In this document: positions 8,382-17,212 of the stretch, piece after piece
How the letters are laid out: each line of letters starts with the position of its first letter
Numbering within the stretch: the first letter of the stretch is position 1
Assembly (NCBI GenBank): GCA_013813765.1
Contig: JACCRC010000381.1
Span: 1-33,381 of the forward strand
Direction of reading: 5' to 3'
Source: Deltaproteobacteria bacterium
GTDB taxonomy: Bacteria > Myxococcota_A > Polyangia > Haliangiales > Haliangiaceae
Length of the DNA: 33,381 nucleotides
The notes under the pieces: generated by a model
Databases searched by the model: none
The model's input: only the letters and a program-made list of their open reading frames with translations
Told to the model about the DNA's origin: nothing
Position numbers and translations under genes: made by a program

Positions 8382-8699
8382 ATGCCGAATCAGAACGATC
8401 AGAATCAGGGCGGCCAGAAGCAGGGCGGCCAGAAGCAGCAGCAGGGCAACCAGGGTAACCAGGGTAACCAGGACCAAGAGCGCGAGCAGCAGGGCAACCA
8501 GGGCGGCGGCAAGCAGCAGCAGGGTGGCCAGAAGCAGCAGGGCAACCAGGGCGGCCAGCAGCGCGAGCAGCAGGGCAACCAGGGCGGCAAGCCGAACCAG
8601 CAGCGCGAGGATCAGCAGGTCGACCAGGATGACCAGCAGCAGCAGGGCAATCAGGGCGGCGGTCAGCAGCAGCGCAATCCCAGCACTGACAAGCGCTAG
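8382..8699 (+). CDS. Gln/Gly/Asn-rich repetitive disordered protein (105 aa)
   Basis: A 105-residue protein with about four-fifths Gln, Gly, Asn, Lys, Asp, Glu and Arg, arranged as degenerate repeats of GGQKQ, QQGNQGG and REQQGNQ. No cysteine, tryptophan or hydrophobic stretch is seen. Composition fits a hydrophilin or prion-like disordered protein. The known general stress protein GsiB/YciG (KGG-repeat) group is the nearest analogue in style, but the KGG signature is absent. ATG 8382 has a strong Shine-Dalgarno (AGAGGGG at 8369-8375); the frame is open to 8247 but upstream codons look non-coding. It has its own sigma-54 promoter and is followed by a hairpin at 8724-8768. A role as a molecular shield in drying or starvation is inference. 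Confidence 0.75.
   Translation: MPNQNDQNQGGQKQGGQKQQQGNQGNQGNQDQEREQQGNQGGGKQQQGGQKQQGNQGGQQREQQGNQGGKPNQQREDQQVDQDDQQQQGNQGGGQQQRNPSTDKR
8403..8690 (+). repeat. Degenerate short repeats within the Gln/Gly-rich gene
   Basis: Imperfect in-register repeats built on cag-ggc-aac-cag-ggc-ggc and cag-aag-cag-ggc-ggc units, including three consecutive ggcaaccag/ggtaaccag copies near 8445-8471. Such arrays gain and lose units by slippage, so repeat number may differ between strains. Confidence 0.7.
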
Positions 8700-8723
8700 C
8701 GTTCACAACATCTGATCTCCTTT

Positions 8724-8768
8724 GAAGCACGCGTCCCGACTGACCGTCGGATGCGTGCTTCGCGTTTT
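8724..8768 (+). terminator. Hairpin with T-run after the Gln/Gly-rich gene
   Basis: GAAGCACGC (8724-8732) pairs perfectly with GCGTGCTTC (8753-8761). Inner TCCCGAC and GTCGGA extend the stem with a small bulge, and TTTT follows at 8765-8768. This fits a Rho-independent terminator. The T-run is short, and the hairpin sits just upstream of the sigma-54 site at 8789, so it could instead be an activator-binding palindrome. Confidence 0.65.
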
Positions 8769-8788
8769 GCGTGAACATCGCGGATGAC

Positions 8789-8804
8789 GGGCACGCCTGC
8801 TGCA
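8789..8804 (+). promoter_or_regulatory. Sigma-54 promoter for the helical unknown protein
   Basis: GGGCACGCCTGCTGCA matches 10 of 12 informative positions (GG 8790-8791, GC 8802-8803) and is nearly identical to the site at 8025. The predicted +1 is near 8815, 3 nt before ATG 8818, with no Shine-Dalgarno, so a leaderless transcript is expected. Confidence 0.65.
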
Positions 8805-8817
8805 ACCGATCCATCAC

Positions 8818-9390
8818 ATGAACGATCTACGAAGGCTCAAGGAGAAGTTGTGCCGCGAGCTCTCGCAGAGCGAGCAGTCCGCAATCGCCCAGCCGCGCCG
8901 CGAAGCCCGCCGGCTCGGAGATATCCCCCCAGCAAGAGCGTTGCACGCGATCTCCCAGCACGCCGCCGCCGTGCGGCCGCGCCTCGACGCACTGATCGAG
9001 GGACGACGCGCCAGTGTTCGTGGGGTCGAGATCGGACGAGCCGTGGGCGAAGTCTTCTCGCTCCTGCGCCACTTCGTGTTCGACCGCATCATCGACACCG
9101 AGCGCTCCTATCGCGGAACGCTGCTCGGCCTCGACCACGGCATCGATATCGTCCACATGCTCGCCGCGATCACGCTGCGTGATGGCGACGAGCACCTCGG
9201 AATGTTCTGCGCCGAGTGGCTCATCGAGCGCACGGCTCTCGTGCAGCAGGCGCGCGCCGAGCTCGCGTGGTTCGCCGATCACCCGGAGTTCGCGTTGCAG
9301 TCCGGCCTGAGGCGCGCGCTCGAGCCGGCCGGCAAGGCGCTCAGCGGCGGAGGATCGCGCAGCTCTGCGATGCCAGCCCTGCAGCGGTGA
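8818..9390 (+). CDS. Uncharacterised all-helical protein (190 aa)
   Basis: I do not recognise this family. The 190 residues are predicted almost wholly alpha-helical: a basic N-terminal helix, a helix around 45-65, then long amphipathic helices around 75-155 containing paired charged and aromatic residues (RHFVFDRIIDTERSYRGTLL, then LGLDHGIDIVHML). The pattern suggests a four-helix bundle, and the conserved-looking Glu/His/Asp residues (around 94 and 106-110) could be ligands, but no ferritin or hemerythrin motif is complete. There is no signal peptide. ATG 8818 lacks a Shine-Dalgarno but sits 15 nt past a sigma-54 motif. The last 50 bp overlap the convergent treZ gene. Confidence 0.65.
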   Translation: MNDLRRLKEKLCRELSQSEQSAIAQPRREARRLGDIPPARALHAISQHAAAVRPRLDALIEGRRASVRGVEIGRAVGEVFSLLRHFVFDRIIDTERSYRGTLLGLDHGIDIVHMLAAITLRDGDEHLGMFCAEWLIERTALVQQARAELAWFADHPEFALQSGLRRALEPAGKALSGGGSRSSAMPALQR

Positions 9391-11026
9391 TCTCCTTGGA
9401 GGCGAGGATGACCTCGCCTTCCACCGGAAACGCCGCGTCGGTGAGGTTCGCGACGACGCGGAACGATCCGCGTTTGATCTCGATGGCGCCGTCTCGTGAG
9501 CGAACCTCGATCGACGCGGGCGCGGGGTCGCTCAGCGCTGGCTGCTCGCGCCGCAGCGCGATCAACGCCCGGTACCACGAGAGCATCTCGGCATGCTCGC
9601 CCTGCCCTCGCTCCGCCCACCGCAGCACGCTCGAGTCGCGCGTCGCCGGGTCGGTGGGATCGGGAATGCGATCGGTGTAGTCGGAGAACCCGTGCTCGCG
9701 CTTTCGGCCCTCGCGCACGGCCGCGCGCAGCTCCTCGCTGGCGAGGTCGTTGAAGAAGCAGAACGGTGTCGACGCGGCCCACTCCTCGCCCTGGAACAGC
9801 ATGGGCACGAACGGCGAGGTGAGCAGCAACGCAGCTCCGATCTTCGCGCGCTCGATGCCCGCCAGATGCGAGAGCCGCTCGCCCGCGGCGCGGTTGCCGA
9901 CCTGGTCGTGCGACTGGACGTACGCGACGAGCCGATCACGCGGCAGATCGCCGAATGGCCGACCGTGCGGCTTGCCCCGGAACGGCGAGTGGCAGCCATC
10001 GAGCGCGTAGCCTCCACACAGGATCTTGCCGAGCGCGCTCGACCCTGCGAAGTCCTGGTAGTAGCCGGTGTGCTCGCGGGTGAGCAGCGCGTGGACGGCG
10101 TGGTGGAAGTCGTCGTTCCAGTGCGCGTCCAGTCCCCAGCCATTCGCGCTCCTTGCGGCAACAGCTCTCGGATCGTGCTCGTCCCACTCCCCGATCAAGA
10201 TCAGCGGTCGGTGAAGCTCGACCTCGAGCTCCCGCACCGCCTCGGTGAGCTCCGAAACGAAGTGCAGCTCTCCCAGGTCGCGTAGCGCGTGCAAGGCGTC
10301 GAGGCGAAGGCCGTCGGCACCGTAGTCACGCAGCCACGCGAGGGCGGAATCGATCATGAAGGCACGCACCTCGGCGCTGCCCTCGCGATCGAGGTTGATC
10401 GCCGGGCCCCACGGCGTCGCGTGCTCCTTCGTATGGTACGGGCCGAGCTCGTCGAAGTAGGCGCCCTCGGGACCGAAGTGGTTGTGCACGACGTCGATCA
10501 GCACCGCGAGTCCGCGCGCGTGGCACTGGCTGATCAGCTGACGCAGACCGGCAGGACCGCCATAGGCAGCGTGCGCGGCGTACAGGCCGACACCGTCGTA
10601 GCCCCAGCCGTGCTTGCCCGGGAACTGGTTGATTGGCAGCAGCTCGACGTGCGTGATCCCGAGCTCCACGAGCTTGTCGAGGTGCTCGACCGCGCCGTGG
10701 AAGGTGCCGGCCTCGCTGAACGTGCCGATGTGGAGCTCGTAGATCACCGCATCGCGCAGCGCCACGTGGCGAACCAGCGGCGACGGCGCGAGGCCACGCG
10801 GATCGATCCAGCGCGAGACGCCGTGCACGCCGTCGGGTTGATACCGGGATCGGGGGTCAGGCCGGGGCGGACCACCATCCATGCTGATCTGGTAGTCCTC
10901 GTCCGGAGCGAGCATCGGCCCGAGCCACCAGCCGCCGCGCTGGGCCACCGCTGGAGTCGATCCACTCTTTCGAACCACCTCGATGCGCGAGGCACGAGGA
11001 GCCCACACACGCACGCGATCGGCCAT
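9341..11026 (-). CDS. treZ: Malto-oligosyltrehalose trehalohydrolase
   Basis: GH13 enzyme of 561 residues that cleaves free trehalose from malto-oligosyltrehalose, the second step of the TreY-TreZ route from glycogen-type glucans. It has a short N-terminal beta domain (1-80; VRVWAPRA), the GH13 barrel, and a C-terminal beta domain. Catalytic residues are the nucleophile Asp243 (GLRLDALHA), general acid Glu280 (LIGEWD) and Asp374 (SHDQVGNRA). The WGYDGVGLYA segment is typical of TreZ. TreY, its obligatory partner, is not in this window. ATG 11026 follows a sigma-54 site and has no Shine-Dalgarno. It lies 39 bp downstream of the FHA activator gene on the same strand, so it may also receive read-through. 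The 3' end overlaps the convergent 8818 gene by 50 bp. Confidence 0.95.
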   Translation of the reverse strand: MADRVRVWAPRASRIEVVRKSGSTPAVAQRGGWWLGPMLAPDEDYQISMDGGPPRPDPRSRYQPDGVHGVSRWIDPRGLAPSPLVRHVALRDAVIYELHIGTFSEAGTFHGAVEHLDKLVELGITHVELLPINQFPGKHGWGYDGVGLYAAHAAYGGPAGLRQLISQCHARGLAVLIDVVHNHFGPEGAYFDELGPYHTKEHATPWGPAINLDREGSAEVRAFMIDSALAWLRDYGADGLRLDALHALRDLGELHFVSELTEAVRELEVELHRPLILIGEWDEHDPRAVAARSANGWGLDAHWNDDFHHAVHALLTREHTGYYQDFAGSSALGKILCGGYALDGCHSPFRGKPHGRPFGDLPRDRLVAYVQSHDQVGNRAAGERLSHLAGIERAKIGAALLLTSPFVPMLFQGEEWAASTPFCFFNDLASEELRAAVREGRKREHGFSDYTDRIPDPTDPATRDSSVLRWAERGQGEHAEMLSWYRALIALRREQPALSDPAPASIEVRSRDGAIEIKRGSFRVVANLTDAAFPVEGEVILASKEITAAGLASQSCAILRR

Positions 11027-11038
11027 CGCCGATCACGG

Positions 11039-11054
11039 TGCACTGCGTGTGCCA
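11039..11054 (-). promoter_or_regulatory. Sigma-54 promoter of treZ
   Basis: Minus-strand TGGCACACGCAGTGCA matches 11 of 12 informative positions (GG 11053-11052, GC 11041-11040). It fills the 39-bp gap between the activator gene and treZ. The predicted +1 is near 11028, 2 nt before ATG 11026, so treZ mRNA would be essentially leaderless. This is one of the best matches in the window. Confidence 0.72.
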
Positions 11055-11065
11055 CCGGTCTTGGC

Positions 11066-12481
<1,416 letters not shown>

Positions 12482-12593
12482 GTGGCGCGGACGTTACCAC
12501 AGGCTCCGGATTCGAACGCTAGGCCAAAATCGCACGGCGAGCGTTCGGCGCACGGCGACAGGTGGTTCCGGCAAGCGCCCACGCGTTCGGTAA

Positions 12594-12609
12594 CGGTACA
12601 TCCCTTGCT
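12594..12609 (+). promoter_or_regulatory. Sigma-54 promoter of katE
   Basis: CGGTACATCCCTTGCT matches 10 of 12 informative positions with an intact TTGCT -12 box (GG 12595-12596, GC 12607-12608). The predicted +1 is near 12620, 4 nt before ATG 12624. No Shine-Dalgarno is visible, consistent with a leaderless mRNA. Confidence 0.65.
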
Positions 12610-12623
12610 CAGCCCGGGCGCCG

Positions 12624-15056
12624 ATGGCCAAGAAACAGTCCGGGGTGCGCTCGAAGTCCAAACCTTCATCGGCGAAGCCGCAGGCGAAAGCGGCCACCAC
12701 GACAGCCGCTCGATCGACCGTGAGCGGACCGTCTCGCAAGGATGGCGGCGAGGTCGACGCGCTGACCGCGAAGATGAGCGGGACGCAGGACCTCGCGGCC
12801 GCGATGCCGTTCAACGCGAACAAGCCGTCCGAGTACGGGCGTGCATCGGTCGACGCGCCGCCGGGTGCGACCGCGAAGCCGCCGAGCCCGGCGGTCACCG
12901 GGAGCACGCTCACCGAGAGCACCAGCTCGCCGAAGGTCGGGAAGAGCCCGAACCTCGGGATCAACCCGGGTGTGCTGCCGCTCGATCGCGTTCGCACGGA
13001 CTCGTCGGGTCAGCGGCTCACCACGAATCAGGGGGTCCCCGTCGCCGACAACCAGCACTCGTTGAAGGCGGGGGTCCGCGGTCCAGCGCTGCTGGAGGAC
13101 TTCATTCTCCGCGAGAAGATCACCCACTTCGATCACGAGCGGATCCCCGAGCGCATCGTCCACGCGCGCGGCTCGGGTGCTCACGGCTTCTTCGAGTGCT
13201 ACGAGTCGATGGCGAAGGTGACCCGTGCGTCGCTGTTCGCCGAGGCGGGCAAGCGCACGCCGGTGTTCGTCCGTTTCTCGACGGTCGCTGGCGAGCGTGG
13301 CTCGGCCGATACCGTGCGCGACGTCCGCGGCTTCGCCGTGAAGTTCTACACGGACGAGGGCAACTTCGATCTCGTCGGCAACAACATCCCGGTGTTCTTC
13401 ATCCAGGACGCGATGAAGTTCCCCGACCTCGTGCACTCGGTGAAGCCCGAGCCGCACCACGGGATGCCGCAGGCCTCGAGCGCGCACGACACGTTCTGGG
13501 ACTTCGTCTCGCTGATGCCGGAGTCCACCCACATGCTGATGTGGGTGATGTCCGATCGCGCCATCCCGCGCAGCTATCGCATGATGCAGGGGTTCGGCGT
13601 CCACACGTTCCGGCTCGTCAACGCCGGCGGCAAGTCGACGTTCGTGAAGTTCCACTGGCGGCCGATCCTCGGCACGCACTCGCTCGACTGGGACGAGGCC
13701 GTGAAGCTCGCCGGCGCGGATGCGGACTTCCACCGCCGCGATCTGTGGGAAGCAATCGAGGCCGGCGCGTTCCCCGAGTACGAGCTCGGGTTCCAGATGT
13801 TCACGGAGAAGCAGGCCGAGCAGTTCTCGTTCGACGTGCTCGATGCGACGAAGATCGTCCCAGAGGAGCTCGTCCCCGTGACGCCGGTCGGGCGCATGGT
13901 GCTGAACCGCAACCCCGACAACTTCTTCGCCGAGACCGAGCAGGTCGCGTTCTGCGCGGCGCACATCGTCCCGGGTATCGACTTCTCGAGCGATCCGCTG
14001 CTCGCGGGCCGCATTCACTCGTACGTCGACACGCAGATCTCGCGACTCGGCGGGCCGAACTTCCACGAGATTCCGATCAACTCGCCGATCGCGCAGGCCC
14101 ACAACAACCAGCGCGACGGACTCCACCGCCAGGCGATCAACCGCGGCCGCGTCGCCTACGAGCCGAACTCGCTCGCGGGTGGGTGCCCGTTCCAGGCGGG
14201 CGCGATGGCGGGATTCACGTCGTTCCGCGAGCCCGTGCAGGAGGACAAGGTCCGCGGCAACCCGGAGCGCTTCGCGGAGCACTTCAACCAGGCAGCGCTG
14301 TTCTACAACAGCCAGACCCGGGTCGAGCAGGCTCACATCCTTCGCGCATTCCGGTTCGAGCTCACGAGGGTCCAGGTGCCGGCGATCCGCGAGCGCGTGG
14401 TCTCGATGCTCGCGAACGTCGACACCGAGCTAGCGCAGGCGCTCGCGGCCGAGCTCGGTCTGCCCGAGATGCCGCCGACCATGCCTCGCGCGCTGAAGAA
14501 GCCGCCGGCTCCCGAGGTGGACGTGTCCCCTGCCCTGTCGCTGTTCGCGCGGCCGGGTGAGGGCGGAATCCAGACCCGGCGCATCGCGATCTTCGTCGCC
14601 GACGGGATCGACGGCGAAGCCGCCGAGACCTTGCACGCGGGGCTCGCTGAGCTCGGTGCGGTTCCTCGCTACATCGGTCCGCGCCTCGGCGCGGTCACCA
14701 CCGAGCAAGGCGATACGATCGAGGTCGAGGGAACGTTCGAGACGATGCCGTCGGTGCTGTTCGATGCAGTCGCGGTTCCCGACGGCCGAGCGGCGAGCAA
14801 GACGCTCGGCAACATCGGCCACGCGGTCGAGTTCCTGAAGGATCAGTACCGTCACGCGAAGCCGATCCTCGCGCTCGGCGCGGGTGCGGATCTCGTCGAG
14901 AACGCCGGCGCACCGGCGATGCTTCCGTCGGGCGAGCCTGATCCCGGAATGCTGGTCGAGCGCGACGGTACAGCCGACGACATGTTGCCCGCGTTCGTGA
15001 AGGCGATCGCGCGGCATCGCCACCACGAGCGCGAGATGGATCCGCCGGAGGTCTAA
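12624..15056 (+). CDS. katE: Large-subunit (HPII-type) catalase
   Basis: Clade-2 haem catalase of 810 residues, dismutating hydrogen peroxide in the cytoplasm. A basic, low-complexity N-terminal extension (1-110; Lys/Ser/Ala/Thr/Pro-rich) precedes the catalase core (about 130-610). Catalytic His180 (IVHARG), distal Asn253 (VGNNIPVFF) and proximal haem-ligand Tyr467 (RIHSYVDTQ) are all present. After a Pro-rich hinge, a class-I glutamine-amidotransferase/DJ-1-like domain (about 650-800; RRIAIFVADGIDGEA) closes the protein, as in E. coli HPII. The 110-residue disordered head is longer than usual. ATG 12624 has no Shine-Dalgarno but follows a sigma-54 motif. The ferritin-like gene follows after 4 bp, so peroxide removal and iron handling are probably co-expressed. 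Confidence 0.96.
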   Translation: MAKKQSGVRSKSKPSSAKPQAKAATTTAARSTVSGPSRKDGGEVDALTAKMSGTQDLAAAMPFNANKPSEYGRASVDAPPGATAKPPSPAVTGSTLTESTSSPKVGKSPNLGINPGVLPLDRVRTDSSGQRLTTNQGVPVADNQHSLKAGVRGPALLEDFILREKITHFDHERIPERIVHARGSGAHGFFECYESMAKVTRASLFAEAGKRTPVFVRFSTVAGERGSADTVRDVRGFAVKFYTDEGNFDLVGNNIPVFFIQDAMKFPDLVHSVKPEPHHGMPQASSAHDTFWDFVSLMPESTHMLMWVMSDRAIPRSYRMMQGFGVHTFRLVNAGGKSTFVKFHWRPILGTHSLDWDEAVKLAGADADFHRRDLWEAIEAGAFPEYELGFQMFTEKQAEQFSFDVLDATKIVPEELVPVTPVGRMVLNRNPDNFFAETEQVAFCAAHIVPGIDFSSDPLLAGRIHSYVDTQISRLGGPNFHEIPINSPIAQAHNNQRDGLHRQAINRGRVAYEPNSLAGGCPFQAGAMAGFTSFREPVQEDKVRGNPERFAEHFNQAALFYNSQTRVEQAHILRAFRFELTRVQVPAIRERVVSMLANVDTELAQALAAELGLPEMPPTMPRALKKPPAPEVDVSPALSLFARPGEGGIQTRRIAIFVADGIDGEAAETLHAGLAELGAVPRYIGPRLGAVTTEQGDTIEVEGTFETMPSVLFDAVAVPDGRAASKTLGNIGHAVEFLKDQYRHAKPILALGAGADLVENAGAPAMLPSGEPDPGMLVERDGTADDMLPAFVKAIARHRHHEREMDPPEV

Positions 15057-15060
15057 CCCA

Positions 15061-15665
15061 GTGAGCAAGCCCATGAACAACAGCAGATCGAAGAGCTCCT
15101 CCTCCAGTCCCTCGAGCACGAGATTGGCGGGGTCAAGGTCTACGAGACCGCGATCACCTGCGCGATCAACGCGGACCTCAAGAAGGAATGGCAGGGATAT
15201 CTCGCCGAGACGAAGCAGCACGTCGAGACGCTGACGAAGGTGTGCCGCGAGGTCGGGATCGATCCCAAGCGCGAGACGCCCGGCCGTACCGTCGTGCGGC
15301 ACATCGGTGGTGCGCTCGTCGAGGCGATGAAGATGGCGAAGAAGGCCGGAGAGCCTGTCGGAGCGCAGCTCGTCGCGTGCGAGTGCGTCGTGAACGCCGA
15401 GACCAAGGACCACCTCGACTGGTTCTTGATCGGGAAGGTCTCGGACCATCTCGACGGCGACAAGGCGGCAGCGCTTCGGGCCGCCTACGACGAGATCGAA
15501 GATCAAGAAGACGAGCACCTCTACCACTCGAAGGGCTGGTGCCGCGAGCTGTGGATCGAGTCGCTGGGCATCACCGCCGTGCTTCCGCCACCCGAGGAGC
15601 GGCTGGATGTCAAGACGGCGATGGGCGTGGCGAAGGCCGAAGCCTCCGCCGAGAAATTCCGCTAG
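15061..15665 (+). pseudogene. Ferritin-like protein, frameshifted near its start
   Basis: Helical ferritin-like protein with metal-ligand-like Glu/His pairs (VKVYETAI, ETKQHVE, VNAETKDHLDW, EDQEDEHLYH), probably a di-iron/iron-handling or stress protein. The long frame encodes it from 15066 on, but contains no ATG, GTG or TTG before GTG 15240, which would delete the first helix. A proper start exists in another frame: GTG 15061, 4 bp after the katE stop, with Shine-Dalgarno GGAGG at 15047-15051. Adding one C to the CCC at 15070-15072 joins that start to the long frame and gives a natural N-terminus (M-S-K-P-H-E-Q-Q-Q). So one base seems lost, by mutation or by sequencing error in a C-run. If the gene is intact, it is in an operon with katE. 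Its stop abuts the convergent hemerythrin stop with no gap. Confidence 0.8.
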
Positions 15666-16181
15666 CTACATCACGGTCGCGGCGATCTGCTCCTTGGTCG
15701 ACTTGAACTTCGCGTCGACCTGGCGCGCGAGCTCCTTGCCCATGCAGTCCATCGCCTTGGGGAAGATCTCGGACTCCTCCTCCCGCGCGTGGTGGAGCAC
15801 GGTGTCGATCAGCTTCTGATAGACGTCCTTGCGCTGCTCCGATCCGATCGCGAGCTCGTCGACCTGCTTGATCAGCCACTCGAGCTGGTTCGCCTCCGCA
15901 TCGTGGTGATCCGCGAGGGCGCGTGTCTCCGGATAGATGCGGAGATACGGGAACAGCTCGCGAACCTCGGCCTTCTCGTGCGAGATCAGCTCGCGCTTGA
16001 TGGTGGGCCACAGCTCGGTGAATTTCTCGTCGCTCGTCTTCGCACGCTCGAGGAGCATCGACACCTCACCGTGCTGCTCGGCGAGCGTACGGAACACACC
16101 GTGGAGTCCCTTCAGGCGCGCCTTGACCGCCTTCACCTTGCCCATTCCATGGGAAAGCATCGAGTCGATACGATTCGGCAT
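15666..16181 (-). CDS. Hemerythrin HHE domain protein
   Basis: A 171-residue four-helix hemerythrin-like protein, cytosolic, expected to bind a di-iron centre and to sense or store oxygen, NO or iron. Ligand candidates follow the HHE pattern: His37 (EQHGE), His68 and Glu72 (SHEKAE), His92/His93 and Glu96 (DHHDAE), and His130/His131 with Glu134/Glu135 (HHAREEE). ATG 16181 has a good Shine-Dalgarno (AAGGAGAC on the minus strand). A sigma-54-like site lies at 16214-16229. The stop codon is directly back-to-back with the ferritin-like gene's stop (TAG then CTA). Proximity to catalase and ferritin-like genes fits an oxidative or iron-stress role, which is inference. Confidence 0.9.
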   Translation of the reverse strand: MPNRIDSMLSHGMGKVKAVKARLKGLHGVFRTLAEQHGEVSMLLERAKTSDEKFTELWPTIKRELISHEKAEVRELFPYLRIYPETRALADHHDAEANQLEWLIKQVDELAIGSEQRKDVYQKLIDTVLHHAREEESEIFPKAMDCMGKELARQVDAKFKSTKEQIAATVM

Positions 16182-16213
16182 CTTCGTCTCCTTGTTCTTT
16201 TTAAGCTGCCAAC

Positions 16214-16229
16214 TGCATCGACCGCGCCG
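16214..16229 (-). promoter_or_regulatory. Candidate sigma-54 promoter of the hemerythrin gene
   Basis: Minus-strand CGGCGCGGTCGATGCA matches 9 of 12 informative positions with correct spacing. It differs at a single base from the cheB site (CGGCACGGTCGATGCA). The predicted +1 is near 16203, giving a leader of about 22 nt that includes the Shine-Dalgarno. Confidence 0.5.
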
Positions 16230-16281
16230 GTGTCGTCGACGCTCGCCGTGCTCGCGCGCGCGCCTCTGCTAGGTTGCCGGC

Positions 16282-16839
16282 GTGCGGCTCATGCCCCTGC
16301 GCTCGACGGCGGAGCACCGACGGGTCAACCGCGAGCTCGCCGCGGTGTTTCGCAAGGCGGGCGCGCAGCGGATCACGGCGCGGCTTCAGGAGGGGGTGTT
16401 GCCGACCCTGTACCTGCCGGCGCAGGAGCTGTGGCTGACGGCACACGCGCTCGAGAATCGCTATCGCAACGCGCTCGGCCCCGGCGATCCACGTGGCGGG
16501 CTCGTGTGGCCGAGCATCCAGCTCAACCTTCCGCTCGAGCCGGGCTCTGCACGTCCGCAAGCCCGGTTCCTTCGAGATCGTGACGGCCGCACCTGGATCG
16601 GCCACTCCGGCACGCTCGGCGGGAGGCAGATGGGCATCTCGCGCGAAGGCTTCATCCGTTTCCTCGGCGGAGAACGCCGCATCACGCACGTGACGATCGA
16701 CGAACGCACCGAGCGGGTTGTCCTGCTCGGCACGCTCGCAAAGCCGCACGCACTGCTCGACGGGATCGTCGAGCTCGTGCACGCAGCACATGCGTATCGG
16801 TCGGCGATCGCCGCCGGGCTCAGTGAGCGGGTCAGTTGA
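16282..16839 (+). CDS. Uncharacterised protein (185 aa)
   Basis: I do not recognise this family. It is a soluble alpha/beta-looking protein with a basic helical N-terminus (AEHRRVNRELAAVFRKAG), a central segment rich in Gly/Pro and aromatic residues (LGPGDPRGGLVWPSIQLNLP, then DRDGRTWIGHSGTLGGR) and a C-terminal helix. The GHSGTLGG segment looks like a loop of functional interest. There is no signal peptide or membrane span. The start is GTG 16282 (alternative ATG 16291); there is no clear Shine-Dalgarno or sigma-54 site. It is divergent from the hemerythrin gene and its last 8 bp overlap the convergent membrane-protein gene. Coding potential is supported by the absence of a better overlapping frame. 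Confidence 0.65.
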   Translation: MRLMPLRSTAEHRRVNRELAAVFRKAGAQRITARLQEGVLPTLYLPAQELWLTAHALENRYRNALGPGDPRGGLVWPSIQLNLPLEPGSARPQARFLRDRDGRTWIGHSGTLGGRQMGISREGFIRFLGGERRITHVTIDERTERVVLLGTLAKPHALLDGIVELVHAAHAYRSAIAAGLSERVS

Positions 16840-17212
16840 ACGCGCGCGGCTTCGCGATGATCCAGCCGGCGAGCGCGGCGCCCTCGGCGGCGGCATCCGC
16901 GTAGTACGCCTTCTGGTGCCGGTTGTGCGTCTTCTGCTGCTTCGCAAACACCAGGTCCGCGACGCCCAGTGCGATCGCGCTCCCCATTCCGAGCACACGG
17001 AGCGCCGCGGACTCTCGCTTCTCGAGCGAACCCGCGATCAGCGCAGCGCCGACGGCGGCGATCAGGCCGCCCATGCTCTTGGCCAGCCACCCCTCCTTCT
17101 TGCGACCGGTGACCGCCTCGAAGCTACGAAGATGGATGATCGGCCACAGGCCGGTGACGACGTAGAACACACCCTGCGTGAACGGCGCGGTGTTGGGGTG
17201 CCGGTTGCTCAT
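16832..17212 (-). CDS. Small membrane protein (126 aa), unknown function
   Basis: A 126-residue protein with three or four predicted membrane helices: TQGVFYVVTGLWPIIHL (12-28), a Gly/Ala-rich helix (about 47-63), LGMGSAIALGVADLVF (about 74-89) and a C-terminal helix (about 108-120). There are short basic loops and no cysteines. I cannot name the family. ATG 17212 has Shine-Dalgarno GGAGG and overlaps the TGA of the upstream cupin gene (ATGA), so it is translationally coupled and is the last gene of a four-gene minus-strand operon. Its stop lies inside the end of the convergent 16282 gene (8-bp overlap). Confidence 0.8.
   Translation of the reverse strand: MSNRHPNTAPFTQGVFYVVTGLWPIIHLRSFEAVTGRKKEGWLAKSMGGLIAAVGAALIAGSLEKRESAALRVLGMGSAIALGVADLVFAKQQKTHNRHQKAYYADAAAEGAALAGWIIAKPRAFN

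Noticed and set aside
8403..8690. Possible CRISPR-like or tandem-repeat array
   Set aside because: Repeats are in-frame multiples of 3 with no unique spacers of constant length. They encode the Gln/Gly-rich protein.
12539..12552. Second GG-N10-GC spacing upstream of katE
   Set aside because: Both flanking elements match poorly, and the site at 12594 is far better.
12666..14336. 556-codon minus-strand open frame antisense to katE
   Set aside because: It is a mirror of the catalase codons, with His/Arg/Asp-rich low-complexity translation and no ribosome-binding site or promoter.
15061..15240. Programmed frameshift at the start of the ferritin-like gene
   Set aside because: There is no slippery heptamer or strong downstream structure, and a frameshift 10 nt after the start would be unusual. 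A one-base loss in a C-run explains it better.
16229..16242. GG-N10-GC spacing upstream of the 16282 gene
   Set aside because: Only the GG and GC doublets match; the CAC and TTG elements are absent and the position is poor relative to the start.
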